Shown one piece after another: positions 1 to 13,574 of a DNA stretch of 64,000 nt (positions are counted from its first letter, which is position 1; each line of letters begins with the position of its first letter). The notes beneath the pieces were generated by a model that saw only the letters and a list, made by a program, of their open reading frames with translations, was not told the DNA's origin and made no database searches. This DNA is from Ptiloglossa arizonensis (lineage: Eukaryota; Arthropoda; Insecta; Hymenoptera; Colletidae), in the NCBI RefSeq assembly GCF_051014685.1, contig NW_027479304.1, positions 1-64,000 of the forward strand, in the 5' to 3' direction. A program made the translations under genes and the position numbers.

Positions 1-3000
1 CACGAATAACTAGAACGGGCTAGGGGAAAAGTGCGCATACCGTTGTAATCGGGCGAGTTTCTACTTTAAGATGCAACAGAAATTTTGCGGATTGGGTCAA
101 TCCGTTCCGTGAGATATTTGGCAGTTTGGAGGTAAGAAACGCTTGAGAAACTCAAAATTTCGCAGTTTCTTGATGCTCGAAACGAATAACTAGGAACCGC
201 CTAGGGGGAAAAGAGCGCATACCGTTGTAATCGGGCGAGGTTTCCTACTTTCAGATGCAACAGAAATTTTGCCGGGATTAGATCAAATCCGATTCGCGAG
301 ATATGTGCAGTTGGAGATAAGAAACGCTTGAGGAAACTCAAATTTTCCGCAGTCTGATGCTCGACAACGAATACTAGACGGCCCTAGGGGGATAAGTGCG
401 CATACCGTTGTAATCGGGCGAGTTTCTACTTGCAGAGTGCACAGAAATTTTGCGGATTGGTCAATCCGTTCGCGAGATATGGCAGATTGGAGGTAAGCAA
501 CACTTGAGAAACTCAAAATTTTCGCAGTTCTGATGCAGCGACACGGCTAACCTAGAACGGCCTAGAGGCAAAGTGCGCATATACCGTTGTAATCGGCGAG
601 TTTTCTACTTTCAGATGCAAGCAGAAATTTTGCGGATTGATCAATCAGTTCGCGAGATATGGAGTTTGGAGGTAAGAAACGCTTGAGAAACTCAAAATTT
701 TCGCAGTTCTGATGCTCGACAACAATAACTAGAACGGCCTAGGGGAAAAGTGCGCATACCCGGTTGTAATCGTGCGATTTCTACTTTAGATGCCAACAGA
801 AATTTTGCGGATTGGTCAATCCGTTCGTGAGATATGCAGTTTGAGGGTAAGAAACGCTTGAGATAACAAAATTTTCGCAGTCTGATGCTCGAAACGAATA
901 ACTAGAAACGCCTAGGGAAAAGTGCGCATACCGTTGTAGCGGGGCGAGTTTCTACTTTCAGATGCAACAGAAATTTGCGGATTGGTCAATCCGATCGCGA
1001 TGATCTGCAGTTTTGGAGGTCAGCAACACTTGAGAAACTCAAAATTTCGCAGTTCTTGATTGCCCGACACGAATAACTAGAACGCCTAGAGGCAAAGTGC
1101 GCATACCCGTTAATCGGGCGAGTTTCTACTTTCAGATGCAACAGAAATTTGCGGATTGGTCAATCCGTTCGTGAGATATGGCCCGTTTGATTTAAGATAC
1201 GCTTGAGAACCTCAAAATATTCGCAGTTCTGATGCCTGAAATGGAATACTGGAACGGGCCTAGGGGAAAACTACACCTACCCGTTGTAAATCAGGGCGAG
1301 TTTCTACTTTCAGATGGCACAGAAATTTGCGGATTGATCAATCCGTTCGCGAGATTTGGCAGTTTTGGAGATAAGAAACGTTTGAGAAACTCAAAATTTT
1401 CGCAGTTCTGATGCTCGAAACGAATAATTGGAACGGCCTAGGGGAAAACTACACCTGCCGATGTAATCGGGCGAGTTTCAACTTTCAGATGCACAGAAAT
1501 TTTTTTTGGGCGGGGAATTGATCAATCCGTTAGCCGAGATATGGCAGTTTGGAGATAAGAAACGTTGAGAAACTCAAAATTTCGCCAGTTTTTGATGCTG
1601 CGACACGAATAACTAGAAACGGGCCTAGGGGCAAAGTGCGCATACCGTTGTAATCGGGCGAGTTCTTCTACTTCAGTTGCAACAGAACTTTTGCGGATTG
1701 GTCGATCCGTTCGCGAGATAGGGCAGTTAGGAGATAAGAAAACGTTTGAGAAACTCAAAATTTCGCAGTTCTGATTGCTCGACACGAATACTATGAACGG
1801 CCTAGAGGCAAAGTGCGCATACCGTTGTAATCGGGCGAGTTCTACTTTCAGATGCAACAGAAAGTTTGCGGATTGATCAATCCGTTCTCGAGATATGGCA
1901 GTTGGAGGTAAGGAAAACGCTTGAGAAACTCAAAATTTTCCAGAACTGATGCCTCGACACGAAACTAGAACGGGCCTAGGGAAAAGTGCGCCAAATACCG
2001 TTGTAATCGTGCGAGTTTCTACTTTAAGATTGCAACAGAAATTTTGCGGGATTGTTCAATCCGTTCTTGAGATTATGGCAGTTTGGAGGTAAGAACGCTT
2101 GAGAAACCTAAATTTTCGCAGTCTGATGCTCGAAACGAATAACTAGAACGGCCCTAGGGGGAAAATGCGCATACCGTTGTAATCGGGCGAGTTTCTACTG
2201 TCAGATGCAACAGAAATTTTGCGGATTGGTCAATCCTTTCGCGAGATATGGCAGTTTGGAGGTAAGCAAACACTTAAGAAACTCAAATTTTCGCAGTTCT
2301 GATGCTCGACACGAAATAACTCCGCACGGCCTAGTAGGAAACGTGCGCATACCGTGTAATCGGGCGAGTTTCTACTTTCAGATGCAACAGAAATTTTGCG
2401 TGATTGGTCAATCCGTTCGTGAGATATGGCCGTTTGGGATTTAAGAAACGCTTCGAACCTCAAAATTTTTCGCAGTTCTGATGCCTGAAATGAATAACTG
2501 GGAACGGCCTAGGGGTAAAACTATAACCTACCGTTGTAATCGGGCGAGTTTCTCACTTTCAGATGGGCACAGAAATTTTGCGGATTGATCAATCCGTTCG
2601 CGAGATATGGCAGTTTGGAGATAAGAAACTTTGAGAAACTCAAAATTTTCGCAGTTCTGATGCTCGAAACGAATAATTGGAAAACGAGCCTAGGGGAAAA
2701 CTAAACCTGCCGTAGTAATCGGGAGCGAGTTTCTACTTTCCCAGATGGCACAGAAATTTTGCGGATTGATCATACCGTTAGCGAGATATGGACAGTTTGG
2801 AGATAAGAATCGTTTGAGAAACTAAAAATTGTCGCAGTTTTGATGCTCGACCACGAATAACTAGAACGGCCTAGGGGCAACGTGCGCAAACCGTTGTAAT
2901 CGGGCGAGTTTCTTCCTACTTCAGTTGCAACAGGAAATTTGCGGATTGGTCGATCCCGTTCGCGAGATATGGCAGTTTGAGGATAAGGAAACGTTGAGAA

Positions 3001-6000
3001 ACTCAAAATATTTCGCAGTTTGATGCTCGAAACGAGTAACTAGAACGGCCTAGGGGAAAAGTACGCATACCGTTGTAATCGGGCGAGTTCTCTACTTTCC
3101 AGATGCAACAGAAATTTTGCGGACTTGGTCAATCCCGTTCGCGAGATATGGGCAGTTGGAGGCAAGAAACGCTGAGAACTCAAAATTTTCGCAGTTTCTT
3201 GATGCCTCGACACGATTACTAGTAACGGCCTAGGGGCAAAGTGCGCCATACCGTTGTAATCGGGCGAGTTTCTACTTTTCAGTTGCAAAGAAATTTTGCG
3301 GATTGGTCGATCACGTTCGCGAGATGTGGCAGTTTGGAAGTAAGAACGCTTGAGAAAACCCAAAATTTTGGCAGGTTCTGATGCTCGGAACGAATACTAG
3401 GACGGCTAGGGAAAAGTGCGCATATCGTTGTAATCGGCGAGTTTCTACTTTTCAGATTGCAACAGAAATTTTGCGGTATTGGTGTATCCGTTCGCGAGAT
3501 ATGGCAGTTTGGAGGTAAGAAACGCTTGAGAACTCAAAATTTTCGCAGTTCTGATGCATCGAAACGAATAGCTGAAACGGCTAGGGGAAAAGTACGCATA
3601 CCGTTGTAATCGGGCGAGTTTCTACTTTCAGATGCAACAGAAATTTATGCGGTATTGGTCAATCCGTTCGCGAGATATGGCAGTTTGGAGGTAAGAAACG
3701 CTTGAGAAACTCAAAATTTTCGCCAGTTCTGATGCTCGACACGAATAACTAGGAACGGCCCTAGGGCAAAGTAGCGCATACCGTGTAATCGGGCGAGTTC
3801 TACTTTCAGATTGCAACAGAAATCTGCGGATTGGTCGATCCGTTCGCGAGATGTGGCAGTTTGGAAGTAAGAACGCTTGTAGAAACCCAAAAATTTGGCA
3901 GGGTTTCTGATGCTCGACACGAATAACTAGAACGCCTAGGGCAAAAGTGCGCATACCGTTGTAATCGGGGCGAGTTTCTACTTTCAGTTGCAACCCCAGA
4001 AATTTGCGGATTGGTCGATCCGTTCGCGAGATGTGCAGTTTGAAGTAGAAACGCTTGAGAAACCCAAATTTTCCGCAGTTCTGATGCTCGAAACGAATAA
4101 CTAGAACCGCCTAGTGGGAAAAGTGCGCATACCGTTGTATCGGGCGAGTTTCTACTTTCAGAATGCAACAAGAAATTTTGCGGATTGATCAAATCCGTTC
4201 GCGAGATATGGCAGTTTGGAGATAAGAAACGCTTGAGAAACCTCAAAATTTTTTTCGCAGTTCTGATGCTCGACACGAATAACTAGAACGGCCTAGGGGA
4301 TAAGTGCGCATACCGTTGTATCGGGCGAGTTTCCTACTTTCAGATGCAACAGAAATTTAGCGGATTGGTCAATCCGTTCGCGAGATATGCAGTTTGGGAG
4401 GTAATCACACACGTGAGAAACTCAAAATTTTCGCAGTTCTCATGCTCGAACAACGAAATAAACTAGAAACGGCCTAGGAGGCAATACGTGCGCATAACCC
4501 GTTTGGAATCGGGCGAGTTTCTACTTTCAGATGCAAAAACAAAAGAAATTTTGCGGATTGATCAATCCGTTCGCGAGATATGGCAGTTTTGGAGGTAAGA
4601 AACGCTTGTGAAACTCAAAATTTCGCAGTTCTGATGCTCGACACGAATAACTAGAACGGCCTAGGGGAAAAAGTGCGGCATACCGTTGTAATCGGGCGAT
4701 GTTTCTACGTTAAGATGCAACAGAAATTTTGCGGATTGGGTCAATCCGTTCGTGAGATATGGCAGTTGGGAGTGTAAGAAACGCTTGAGAAACTCAAAAT
4801 TTTCGCAGGTCTGATGCACGAAACGAATAACCAGAACGGCTAGGGGTGAAAAGTGCGCATACCGGTGTAATCGGGCGAGTTTCTACTTTCAAGGATGCAA
4901 CAGAAATTTGCGGATTGGTCTATCCGTTCGCGAGATATGGCAGGTTAGAGGTAAGCAACAACACTTGAGAAACTCAAAATTTTCGCAGTTCTGATGCTCG
5001 ACACGAATAACTACTCGAACGGCCTAGGAGGCAAAGTGTGCATACCGTTGTAATCCGGGCGAGTTTCTACTTTCCAGATGCAACAGAACAATTTGGGATT
5101 GGCAATCCGTTCGTGAGATATGGCCTTGGATTTAAGAAACGCTTGAGAACCTCAAAAATTTTCGCAGTCTGATGCCTGAAATGAATAACTGAACGGCCTA
5201 GGGGAAAACTACACCTACCGTTGATAATCGGGCGAGTTTCTACTTTCAGAAGGCACAGAAATTTTGCGGGATTGATCAAGTATCCGTTCGCGAGATATGG
5301 CAGTTTGGAGATAAGAAACGTTTGCGAAACTCAAAATTTTCGCAGTCTGATGCTCGAAACGAATAATTGGAACGGCTAGGGGGAAACTACAAACCTGCCG
5401 TTGTAATCGGGCGAGTTTTTTTCTACTTTCAGATGGCACAGAATTTTGCGGATTGGAATCAATCCGTTAGCGAGATATGGCAAGTTTGGAGATAAGAAAC
5501 GTTTGAGAAACTCAAAATTTCGCAGTTTGATGGCTCGACACGAATATACTAGAACGGCCTAGGGGCAAGTGCGCATACCGTAGTAATCGGGCGAGTTTCT
5601 ACTTTCAGTTGCCAACAGAATTTTGCGATTGGTCGATCCGTTCGCGGAGATATGGCAGTTGGAGATAAGAAACGTTTTTTGAGAAAAACTCAAAATTTTC
5701 GCAGTTTAGATGCTCGAAACGGAGTAACTAGAACGGCCTAGGGGAAAATGTACGCATTCCGTTGTAATCGGGCGAGTTTTCTACTTTCAGATGCAACAGA
5801 AATTTTGTTCGGATTGGTCAATCCCGTTCGCGAGATATGGCAGTTGGAGGGCAAGAACGCTTGAGAAACTCAAAATTTTCGCAGTCTGATGCTCGACACG
5901 AATAACTAGAACGGCCTAGGGGCAAAGTGCGCATACCGTCTGTCATCGGGCGAGTTTCTACTTTCAGTTGCCTACAGAATTTTGCGGATTGGTCGATCCG

Positions 6001-8600
6001 TTCGCGAGGATGTGGCAAGTGGAAGTAAGAAAACGCTTGAAGAAACCCCAAAATTTTGCAGTTCTGATGCTCGAACGAATAACTAGAACGGCTAGGGGAA
6101 AAGTGCGCATTACCGTTGTAATCGGGCGAGTTTCTACTTTCAGATGCAACAGAAATTTTGCCCGGATTGTGTATCCGTTCGCGAGATATGGCAGGTTTGG
6201 AGGTAAGAAACGCTTGAGAAACTCAAAATTTTCGCAGTTCTGATGCTCGAAACGGAATAGCCTGGAACGGGCCTAGGGGAGAAATGTGCTGCATACCATT
6301 GTAAATCGGGCGAGTTCTACTTTCAGATGGCCAACATAGAAATTTTGCGGATATGGTTAATTCCGTTCGCGAGATAGGGCCGGTTTGGATTTAAGAAACG
6401 CTTGAGAACTCAAAATTTTCCACATTTCTGATGCTCGAAACGAAATAACTAGAACCGCCTAGGGGAAAAGTGGGCATACCGTTGTAATTGGGAGGGTTTC
6501 TACTTTCCAAGATGCAACAGAAATTTTGCCGGATTGATCAATCGTTCGCGAGATATGGCAGTTTGGAGGTAAGCAACACTTGAGAAACTCAAATTTTCGC
6601 AGTTCTGATGCTCGACACGGAATAACTCGAACGGCCTAGATGCAAAAAGTGTGCATACCGTTGTAATCGGGCGAGTTTCTACTTTCAGATGCACAGAAAT
6701 TTTGCGGATTGATCAATCCGTGTTCGCGAGATATGGCAGGTTTTTTTTAGTGAGGTAAGAAAAACCGCTTGAGAAACTCCAAAATTTCGCAGTACTGAGG
6801 CTCGACAACGAATACTAGAACGGCCTAGGGGAAAAGTGCGCATACCGTTGTATCGGGCGAGTTTCTACTTTAAGATGCAACAGAAATTTTTGCGGATTGG
6901 TCAATCCGTCGTGAGATATGGCAGTTTGGAGGTAAAGAAACGCTTGAGAAACTCAAAATTTTCGCAGTCTGATGCTCGAAACGAATAACCAAACGGCTAG
7001 GGGAAAAGTGCGCAATACCGTTGTATATTCTTCGGCGAGTGTTCTACTTTCAGATGCAACAGAAATTTTGCGATATGGGTCTATCCGTTCGCGAGATATG
7101 GCAGTTGGAGGTAAGCAACACTTGAGAAAAAAACTCAAATTTTCGCAGTTCTGATCTCGACAACGAATAACTCGAACGGCCTAGAGGCAAAGTGTGCAAT
7201 ACCGTTTGTAATCGGTGCGAATTTCTACTTTCAAGATGCAACAGAAATTTTGCGGATTGACGTCAATCCGTTCGTGAGATATGGCCGTTTGGATATAAGA
7301 AACGCTTGAGAACCTCAAAAATTTCGCAGTTACTGATGCCTGAAATGAAGAACTGAACGGCCTAGGGGCAAAAATACACCTTCCGTTGTAATCGGGCGAG
7401 TTTCTACTTTCAGAAGGCACAGAAATTTTGCGGATTGATCAAGACTCCGTTCGCGAGATATGCAGTTTGGAGATAAGAAACGTTTGAGAAACTCTAAAAT
7501 TTCGCATGTTCTGATGCTCGAAAAACGAATAATTGGAACGGCCCTAGGGGAAACTACACCTGCCGTTTTATAGGGGGCGAGTTTCTACTATTCAGATGGC
7601 AAAGAAATTTTTGCGGATTGATCAATCCGTTAGCGAGATATGGCAGTTTGGAGATAAGAAACGTTGTGAAACCAAAAGTTTCGCAGTTTTGATGCCGCTG
7701 ACACGAATACTAGAAACGGCCTATGGGCAAAGTGCGCATACGTTGTAATCGGGCGAGTTTCTACTTTCAGTTGCAACAGAAATTTTGCGGATTGTCGATC
7801 CGTTCGCGAGATATGGCAGTTGGAGATAAGAAACGTTTGAGAAACGCAAAATTTTCGCAGTTTTGATTGCTCGAAACGAGTAACTAGAACGGGCCTAGGG
7901 GAAAAGTACGCATACCGTTGTAAATCGGGCGAGTTTCTACTTTCAGATTGCAACAGATATTTTGCGGATTGGTCAATCCGTTCGCGAGATATGCAGTTTG
8001 GAAGGCCATGAAACGCTTGAGAACTCAAAATTTTCGCTGTTCTGAAGCTCGGACACGGAATAACTAGACGCCGCTAGGGGCCAAAGTGCGCAATACCGTT
8101 GTAATCCGGGCGAGTTTCTACTTTCAGTTGCAACAGAAATTTTGCGGATTGGGTCGATCCGTTCGCGAGATGTGGCAGTTTGGAAGTAAGAACGCTTGAG
8201 AAACCCAAAATTTTGGCAGTTCTGATGCTCGAAACGAATAACTAGAACGGCCTAGGGGAAAAGTTGCGCATACGTTGTAATCGGGCGAGTTTCTACTTTC
8301 AGATGCAACAGAAATTTGCGGATTGGTGTATCCGTTCGCGAGATATGGCAGTTTGGAGGTAAGAAACGCTTGAGAAACTCCAAAATTTTCGGCAGTTCTG
8401 ATGCTCGAAACGAATAGCTGGAACGGCCTAGGGAAAAGTGCGCATACCATTGTAATCGGGCGAGTTTTCTACTTTTCAGATGCAACAGAAATTTTGCGGA
8501 TTGGTTAATCCGTTCGCGAGATATGGCCGTTTGGATTTAAGAAACGCTTGAGAACCTCAAAATTTTCACATTTCTGTATGCTCGAAACGAATAACTAGAA
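1..8600 (+). repeat. Satellite array with dense indel noise (probable unpolished sequence)
   Basis: The monomers are recognisable but almost every one carries several one-base insertions or deletions, often doubling a neighbouring base (GGGCCTAGGG, CCCGTT) or stretching a homopolymer (runs of T near 1,500 and 6,730). Between about 168 and 5,347 I count 29 monomers, a mean of about 178.6 bp against 175 bp elsewhere, so insertions predominate. Substitution-type subtype markers remain intact and in the same order as in the clean part; for example GCAACAC, GAGGCAAAG and GCCTGAAATG follow each other near 1,020-1,240 as they do at 15,180-15,400. This points to read error at a contig end rather than old, decayed repeats. 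The marker GCCTGAAATG recurs near 1,234, 2,483, 5,174 and 7,338, roughly 7, 15 and 12 monomers apart. Confidence 0.85.
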
Positions 8601-11160
8601 CCGCCTAGGGGAAAAGTGGGCATACGTTGTAATTGGAGGTTTCTACTTTCAGATGCAACAGAAATTTTGCGGATTGATCAACTCCGTTCGCGAGATATGG
8701 CAGTTTGGAGATAAGAAACGCTTGAGAAACTCAAAATTTCGCAGGTTCTGGTGCACGAAACGATTGACTAGAAACGGCCTAGGGCAATGTGCGCATACCG
8801 TTGTAATCGGGCGAGTTTCTACTTTGAGATGCAACAGAAATTTTGCGGATTGGTCGATCCGTTCGCGAGATGTGGCAGTTTGGATGTAAGAAACGCTTGA
8901 GAACTCAAAATTTTAGCAGTTCTGATGCTCGAAACGAATAACTAGAACGGGCCTAGGGGAGAAGTACGCATACCGTTGTAATCGGGCGAGATTCTACTTT
9001 CAGATGCAACAGAAATTATGCGGATTGGTCAATCCGTCGCGGGATATGGCAGCTTGGAGGTAAGAAACGCTGAGAAACTCAAAATTTTCGCAGTTCTGAT
9101 GCTCGAAACGAATAACTGGAACGGCCTAGGGAAAACTACACCTACCGTTGTAATCGGGCGAGTTTCTACTTTCAGATGGCACAGAAATTTTGCGGATTGA
9201 TGAATCCGTTCGCGAGATATGGCAGTTTGGAGATAAGAAACGCTTGAGAAACTCAAATTTTCGCAGTTCTGATGCTCGAAACGAGTAACTAGAACGGCCT
9301 AGGGGAAAAGTACGCATACCGTTGTAATCGGGCGAGTTTCTACTTTCAGTATGCAACAGAAATTTTGCGAATTGGTTAATCCGTTCGCGAGATATGGCAC
9401 TTTGGAGGTAAGAAACGCTTGAGAAACTCAAAATTTCGCAGTTCTGATGCTCGAAACGAATAACTGGAACGGCCTAGGGGAAAGTACGCATACCGATGTA
9501 ATAGGGCGAGTTTCTACTTTCAGATGCAACAGAAATTTTGCGGATTGGTCGATCGTTCGCGAGATATGGCAGTTTGGACGTAAGAAACGCTTGAGAAACT
9601 CAAAATTTTCGCAGTTCTGATGCTCGAAAACGAATGACTAGAACGGCCTAGGGAAAAGTACGCATACCGTTGTGATCGGCGAGTTTCTACTTTTAGATGC
9701 AACGAGAAATTTTGCCGGATTGGTCAATCCGTTCGCGAGATATGGCAGTTTGGAGGTAAGAAACGCTTGAGAAACTTAAAAATTTTCGCAGTTCTGATGC
9801 TCGAAATGAATAACTGGAACGGCCTAGGGAAAGTGCGCATACCGTTGTAATCGGCGAGTTTCTACTTTCAGATGGCACAGAAATTTTGCGGATTTGAATG
9901 ATCCGTTCGCGAGATATGGCAGTTTGGAGGTAAGAAACGCTAGAGAAACTCAAAATTTTCGCAGTTCTGATGCTCGGACACGAATAACTGGAACGGCCCT
10001 AGGGGAAAACTACACCTACCGTTGTAATCGGGCGAGTTTCTACTTTCAGATGGCACAGAAATTTTGCGGATTGATGAATCCGTTCGCGAGATATGGCAGT
10101 TTGGAGATAAGAAACGCTTGAGAAACTCAAATTTTCGCAGTTCTGATGCTCGAAACGAATGACTAGAACGGCCTAGGGGAGAAGTACGCATACCGTTGTA
10201 ATCGGGCGAGTTTCTACTTTCAGATGCAACAGAAATTATGCGGATTGGTTCATCGTTCGCGAGATATGGCACTTGGAGGTAAGAAACGCTTGAGAAACTC
10301 AAAATTTTCGCAGTTCTGATGCTCGAAACGAATAACTGGAACGGCCTAGGGGAAAAGTACGCATACCGATGTAATAGGGCGAGTTTCTACTTTCAGATGC
10401 AACAGAAATTTTGCGGATTGGTCGATCCGTTCGCGAGATATGGCAGTTTGGACGTAAGAAACGCTTGAGAAACTCAAAATTTTCGCAGTTCTGATGCTCG
10501 AAACGAATGACTAGAACGGCCTAGGGGAAAAGTACGCATACCGTTGTGATCGGGCGAGTTTCTACTTTTAGATGCAACAGAAATTTTGCGGATTGGTCAA
10601 TCGTTCGCGAGATATGGCAGTTTGGATTTAAGATACGCTTGAAAACCTCAAAATTTTCACATTTCTGATGCTCGAAACGAATAACTAGAACCGCCTAGGG
10701 GAAAAGTGCGCATACCGTTGTAATCGGGCGAGTTTCTACTTTGAGATGCAACAGAAATTTTGCGGATTGGTCGATCCGTTCGCGAGATATGGCAGTTTGG
10801 ACGTAAGAAACGCTTGAGAAACTCAAAATTTTCGCAGTTCTGATGCTCGAAACGAATGACTAGAACGGCCTAGGGGAAAAGTACGCATACCGTTGTAATC
10901 GGGCGAGTTTCTACTTTAAGATGCAACAGAAATTTTGCGGATTGGTCAATCCGTTCGTGAGATATGGCAGTTTGGAGGTAAGAAAACGCTTGAGAAACTC
11001 AAATTTCGCAGTTCTGATGCTCGAAACGAATAACTAGAACGGCCTAGGGGAAAAGTGCGCATACCGTTGTAATCGGGCGAGTTTCTACTTTCAGATGCAA
11101 CAGAAATTTTGCGGATTGGTCAATCCGTTCGCAAGATATGGCAGTTTGAGGTAAGCAACA
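8600..11160 (+). repeat. Transition zone: satellite with mainly deletion-type errors
   Basis: Noise falls but does not vanish. Short losses dominate, such as GATCGTTCGC for GATCCGTTCGC near 9,551, CACTTGGAGG for CACTTTGGAGG near 10,270, CAATCGTTCG near 10,598 and CAGTTTGAGG near 11,144. Fifteen monomers between 8,748 and 11,363 span 2,615 bp, a mean of 174.3 bp, slightly short. From about 11,160 onward such defects become rare. The segment from about 8,390 to 9,780 has the same monomer order as 18,190-19,570, a shift of about 9.8 kb or 56 monomers. Confidence 0.75.
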
Positions 11161-13510
11161 CTTGAGAAACTCAAAATTTTCGCAGTTCTGATGCTCGACA
11201 CGAATAACTAGAACGGCCTAGAGGCAAAGTGCGCATACCGTTGTAATCGGGCGAGTTTCTACTTTCAGATGCAACAGAAATTTTGCGGATTGGTCAATCC
11301 GTTCGTGAGATATGGCCGTTTGGATTTAAGAAACGCTTGAGAACCTCAAAATTTTCGCAGTTCTGATGCCTGAAATGAATAACTGGAACGGCCTAGGGGA
11401 AAACTACACCTACCGTTGTAATCGGGCGAGTTTCTACTTTCAGATGGCACAGAAATTTTGCGGATTGATCAATCCGTTCGCGAGATATGGCAGTTTGGAG
11501 ATAAGAAACGTTTGAGAAACTCAAAATTTTCGCAGTTTTGATGCTCGAAACGAGTAACTAGAACGGCCTAGGGGAAAAGTACGCATACCGTTGTAATCGG
11601 GCGAGTTTCTACTTTCAGATGCAACAGAAATTTTGCGGATTGGTCAATCCGTTCGCGAGATATGGCAGTTTGGAGGTAAGAAACGCTTGAGAAACTCAAA
11701 ATTTTCGCAGTTCTGATGCTCGACACGAATAACTAGAACGGCCTAGGGGCAAAGTGCGCATACCGTTGTAATCGGGCGAGTTTCTACTTTCAGTTGCAAC
11801 AGAAATTTTGCGGATTGGTCGATCCGTTCGCGAGATGTGGCAGTTTGGAAGTAAGAAACGCTTGAGAAACCCAAAATTTTGGCAGTTCTGATGCTCGAAC
11901 GAATAACTAGAACGGCCTAGGGGAAAAGTGCGCATATCGTTGTAATCGGGCGAGTTTCTACTTTCAGATGCAACAGATATTTTGCGGATTGGTGTATCCG
12001 TTCGCGAGATATGGCAGTTTGGAGGTAAGAAACGCTTGAGAAACTCAAAATTTTCGCAGTTCTGATGCTCGAAACGAATAGCTGGAACGGCCTAGGGGAA
12101 AAGTGCGCATACCATTGTAATCGGGCGAGTTTCTACTTTCAGATGCAACAGAAATTTTGCGGATTGATCAATCCGTTCGCGAGATATGGCAGTTTGGAGA
12201 TAAGAAACGCTTGAGAAACTCAAAATTTTCGCAGTTCTGATGCTCGACACGAATAACTGGAACGGCCTAGGGGAAAAGTACGCATACCGATGTAATAGGG
12301 CGAGTTTCTACTTTCAGATGCAACAGAAATTTTGCGGATTGGTCGATCCGTTCGCGAGATATGGCAGTTTGGACGTAAGAAACGCTTGAGAAACTCAAAA
12401 TTTTCGCAGTTCTGATGCTCGAAACGAATGACTAGAACGGCCTAGGGGAAAAGTACGCATACCGTTGTGATCGGGCGAGTTTCTACTTTTAGATGCAACA
12501 GAAATTTTGCGGATTGGTCAATCCGTTCGCGAGATATGGCAGTTTGGATTTAAGATACGCTTGAAAACCTCAAAATTTTCACATTTCTGATGCTCGAAAC
12601 GAATAACTAGAACCGCCTAGGGGAAAAGTGGGCATACCGTTGTAATCGGGCGAGTTTCTACTTTGAGATGCAACAGAAATTTTGCGGATTGGTCGATCCG
12701 TTCGCGAGATATGGCAGTTTGGACGTAAGAAACGCTTGAGAAACTCAAAATTTTCGCAGTTCTGATGCTCGAAACGAATGACTAGAACGGCGTAGGGGAA
12801 AAGTACGCATACCGTTGTAATCGGGCGAGTTTCTACTTTAAGATGCAACAGAAATTTTGCGGATTGGTCAATCCGTTCGTGAGATATGGCAGTTTGGAGG
12901 TAAGAAACGCTTGAGAAACTCAAAATTTTCGCAGTTCTGATGCTCGACACGAATAACTAGAACGGCCTAGAGGCAAAGTGCGCATACCGTTGTAATCGGG
13001 CGAGTTTCTACTTTCAGATGCAACAGAAATTTTGCGGATTGGTCAATCCGTTCGTGAGATATGGCCGTTTGGATTTAAGAAACGCTTGAGAACCTCAAAA
13101 TTTTCGCAGTTCTGATGCCTGAAATGAATAACTGGAACGGCCTAGGGGAAAACTACACCTACCGTTGTAATCGGGCGAGTTTCTACTTTCAGATGGCACA
13201 GAAATTTTGCGGATTGATCAATCCGTTCGCGAGATATGGCAGTTTGGAGATAAGAAACGTTTGAGAAACTCAAAATTTTCGCAGTTTTGATGCTCGAAAC
13301 GAGTAACTAGAACGGCCTAGGGGAAAAGTACGCATACCGTTGTAATCGGGCGAGTTTCTACTTTCAGATGCAACAGAAATTTTGCGGATTGGTCAATCCG
13401 TTCGCGAGATATGGCAGTTTGGAAGTAAGAAACGCTTGAGAAACCCAAAATTTTCGCAGTTCTGATGCTCGAACGAATAAGTAGAACGGCCTAGGGGAAA
13501 AGTGCGCATA
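9555..13510 (+). repeat. Higher-order repeat block, copy 1 (23 monomers)
   Basis: First copy of a large tandem block. Subtype order here is repeated from about 13,575 at a shift of 4,023 bp up to 12,947. After that point the shift becomes 4,198 bp, because this copy lacks one monomer (the one ending GCAAGATATGG...GTAAGCAACAC) that is present in copy 2 near 16,971-17,150. The shift is two bases short of 23 x 175 because two monomers per block are 174 bp. The left boundary is approximate since it lies in the noisy zone. Confidence 0.8.
11864..12037 (+). repeat. 174-bp monomer subtype (CTCGAACGAATAAC)
   Basis: One base is missing in the run that reads CGAAACG or CGACACG in other monomers. The identical deletion recurs in copies near 15,900, 17,650, 22,380, 22,560, 25,180, 25,360, 32,350 and 50,200, always with AAAC(C/A)CAAAATTTT nearby. 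Unlike the scattered indels of the first 8.6 kb, this is an inherited subtype marker. Confidence 0.9.
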
Positions 13511-13574
13511 CCGTTGTAATCGGGCGAGTTTCTACTTTGAGATGCAACAGAAATTTTGCGGATTGGTCGATCCG

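Noticed and set aside
1495..1520. Run of T followed by GGGCGGGG as a possible insertion or regulatory site
   Set aside because: It sits at the point in the monomer reading AAATTTTGCGG elsewhere and is best explained as a homopolymer sequencing error, as is the similar T run near 6,730.
3628..4276. Overlapping minus-strand reading frames of up to 156 codons
   Set aside because: They run across several satellite monomers in the indel-rich stretch, where errors remove stop codons by chance. Their translations are shuffled pieces of the same repeat read in different frames.
1..8600. Old, degenerate array edge (natural decay)
   Set aside because: Decay would add many substitutions and erase subtype order. 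Here the changes are mostly one-base indels with insertion excess, and subtype markers remain in the standard order.
12579..12950. Minus-strand reading frame of 123 codons, with relatives at 16,602, 36,309, 47,158 and 57,307
   Set aside because: The peptide is a direct translation of two to three monomers. 175 bp is not a multiple of three, so the frame shifts each monomer and ends at a recurring stop. There is no start context, domain or codon bias.
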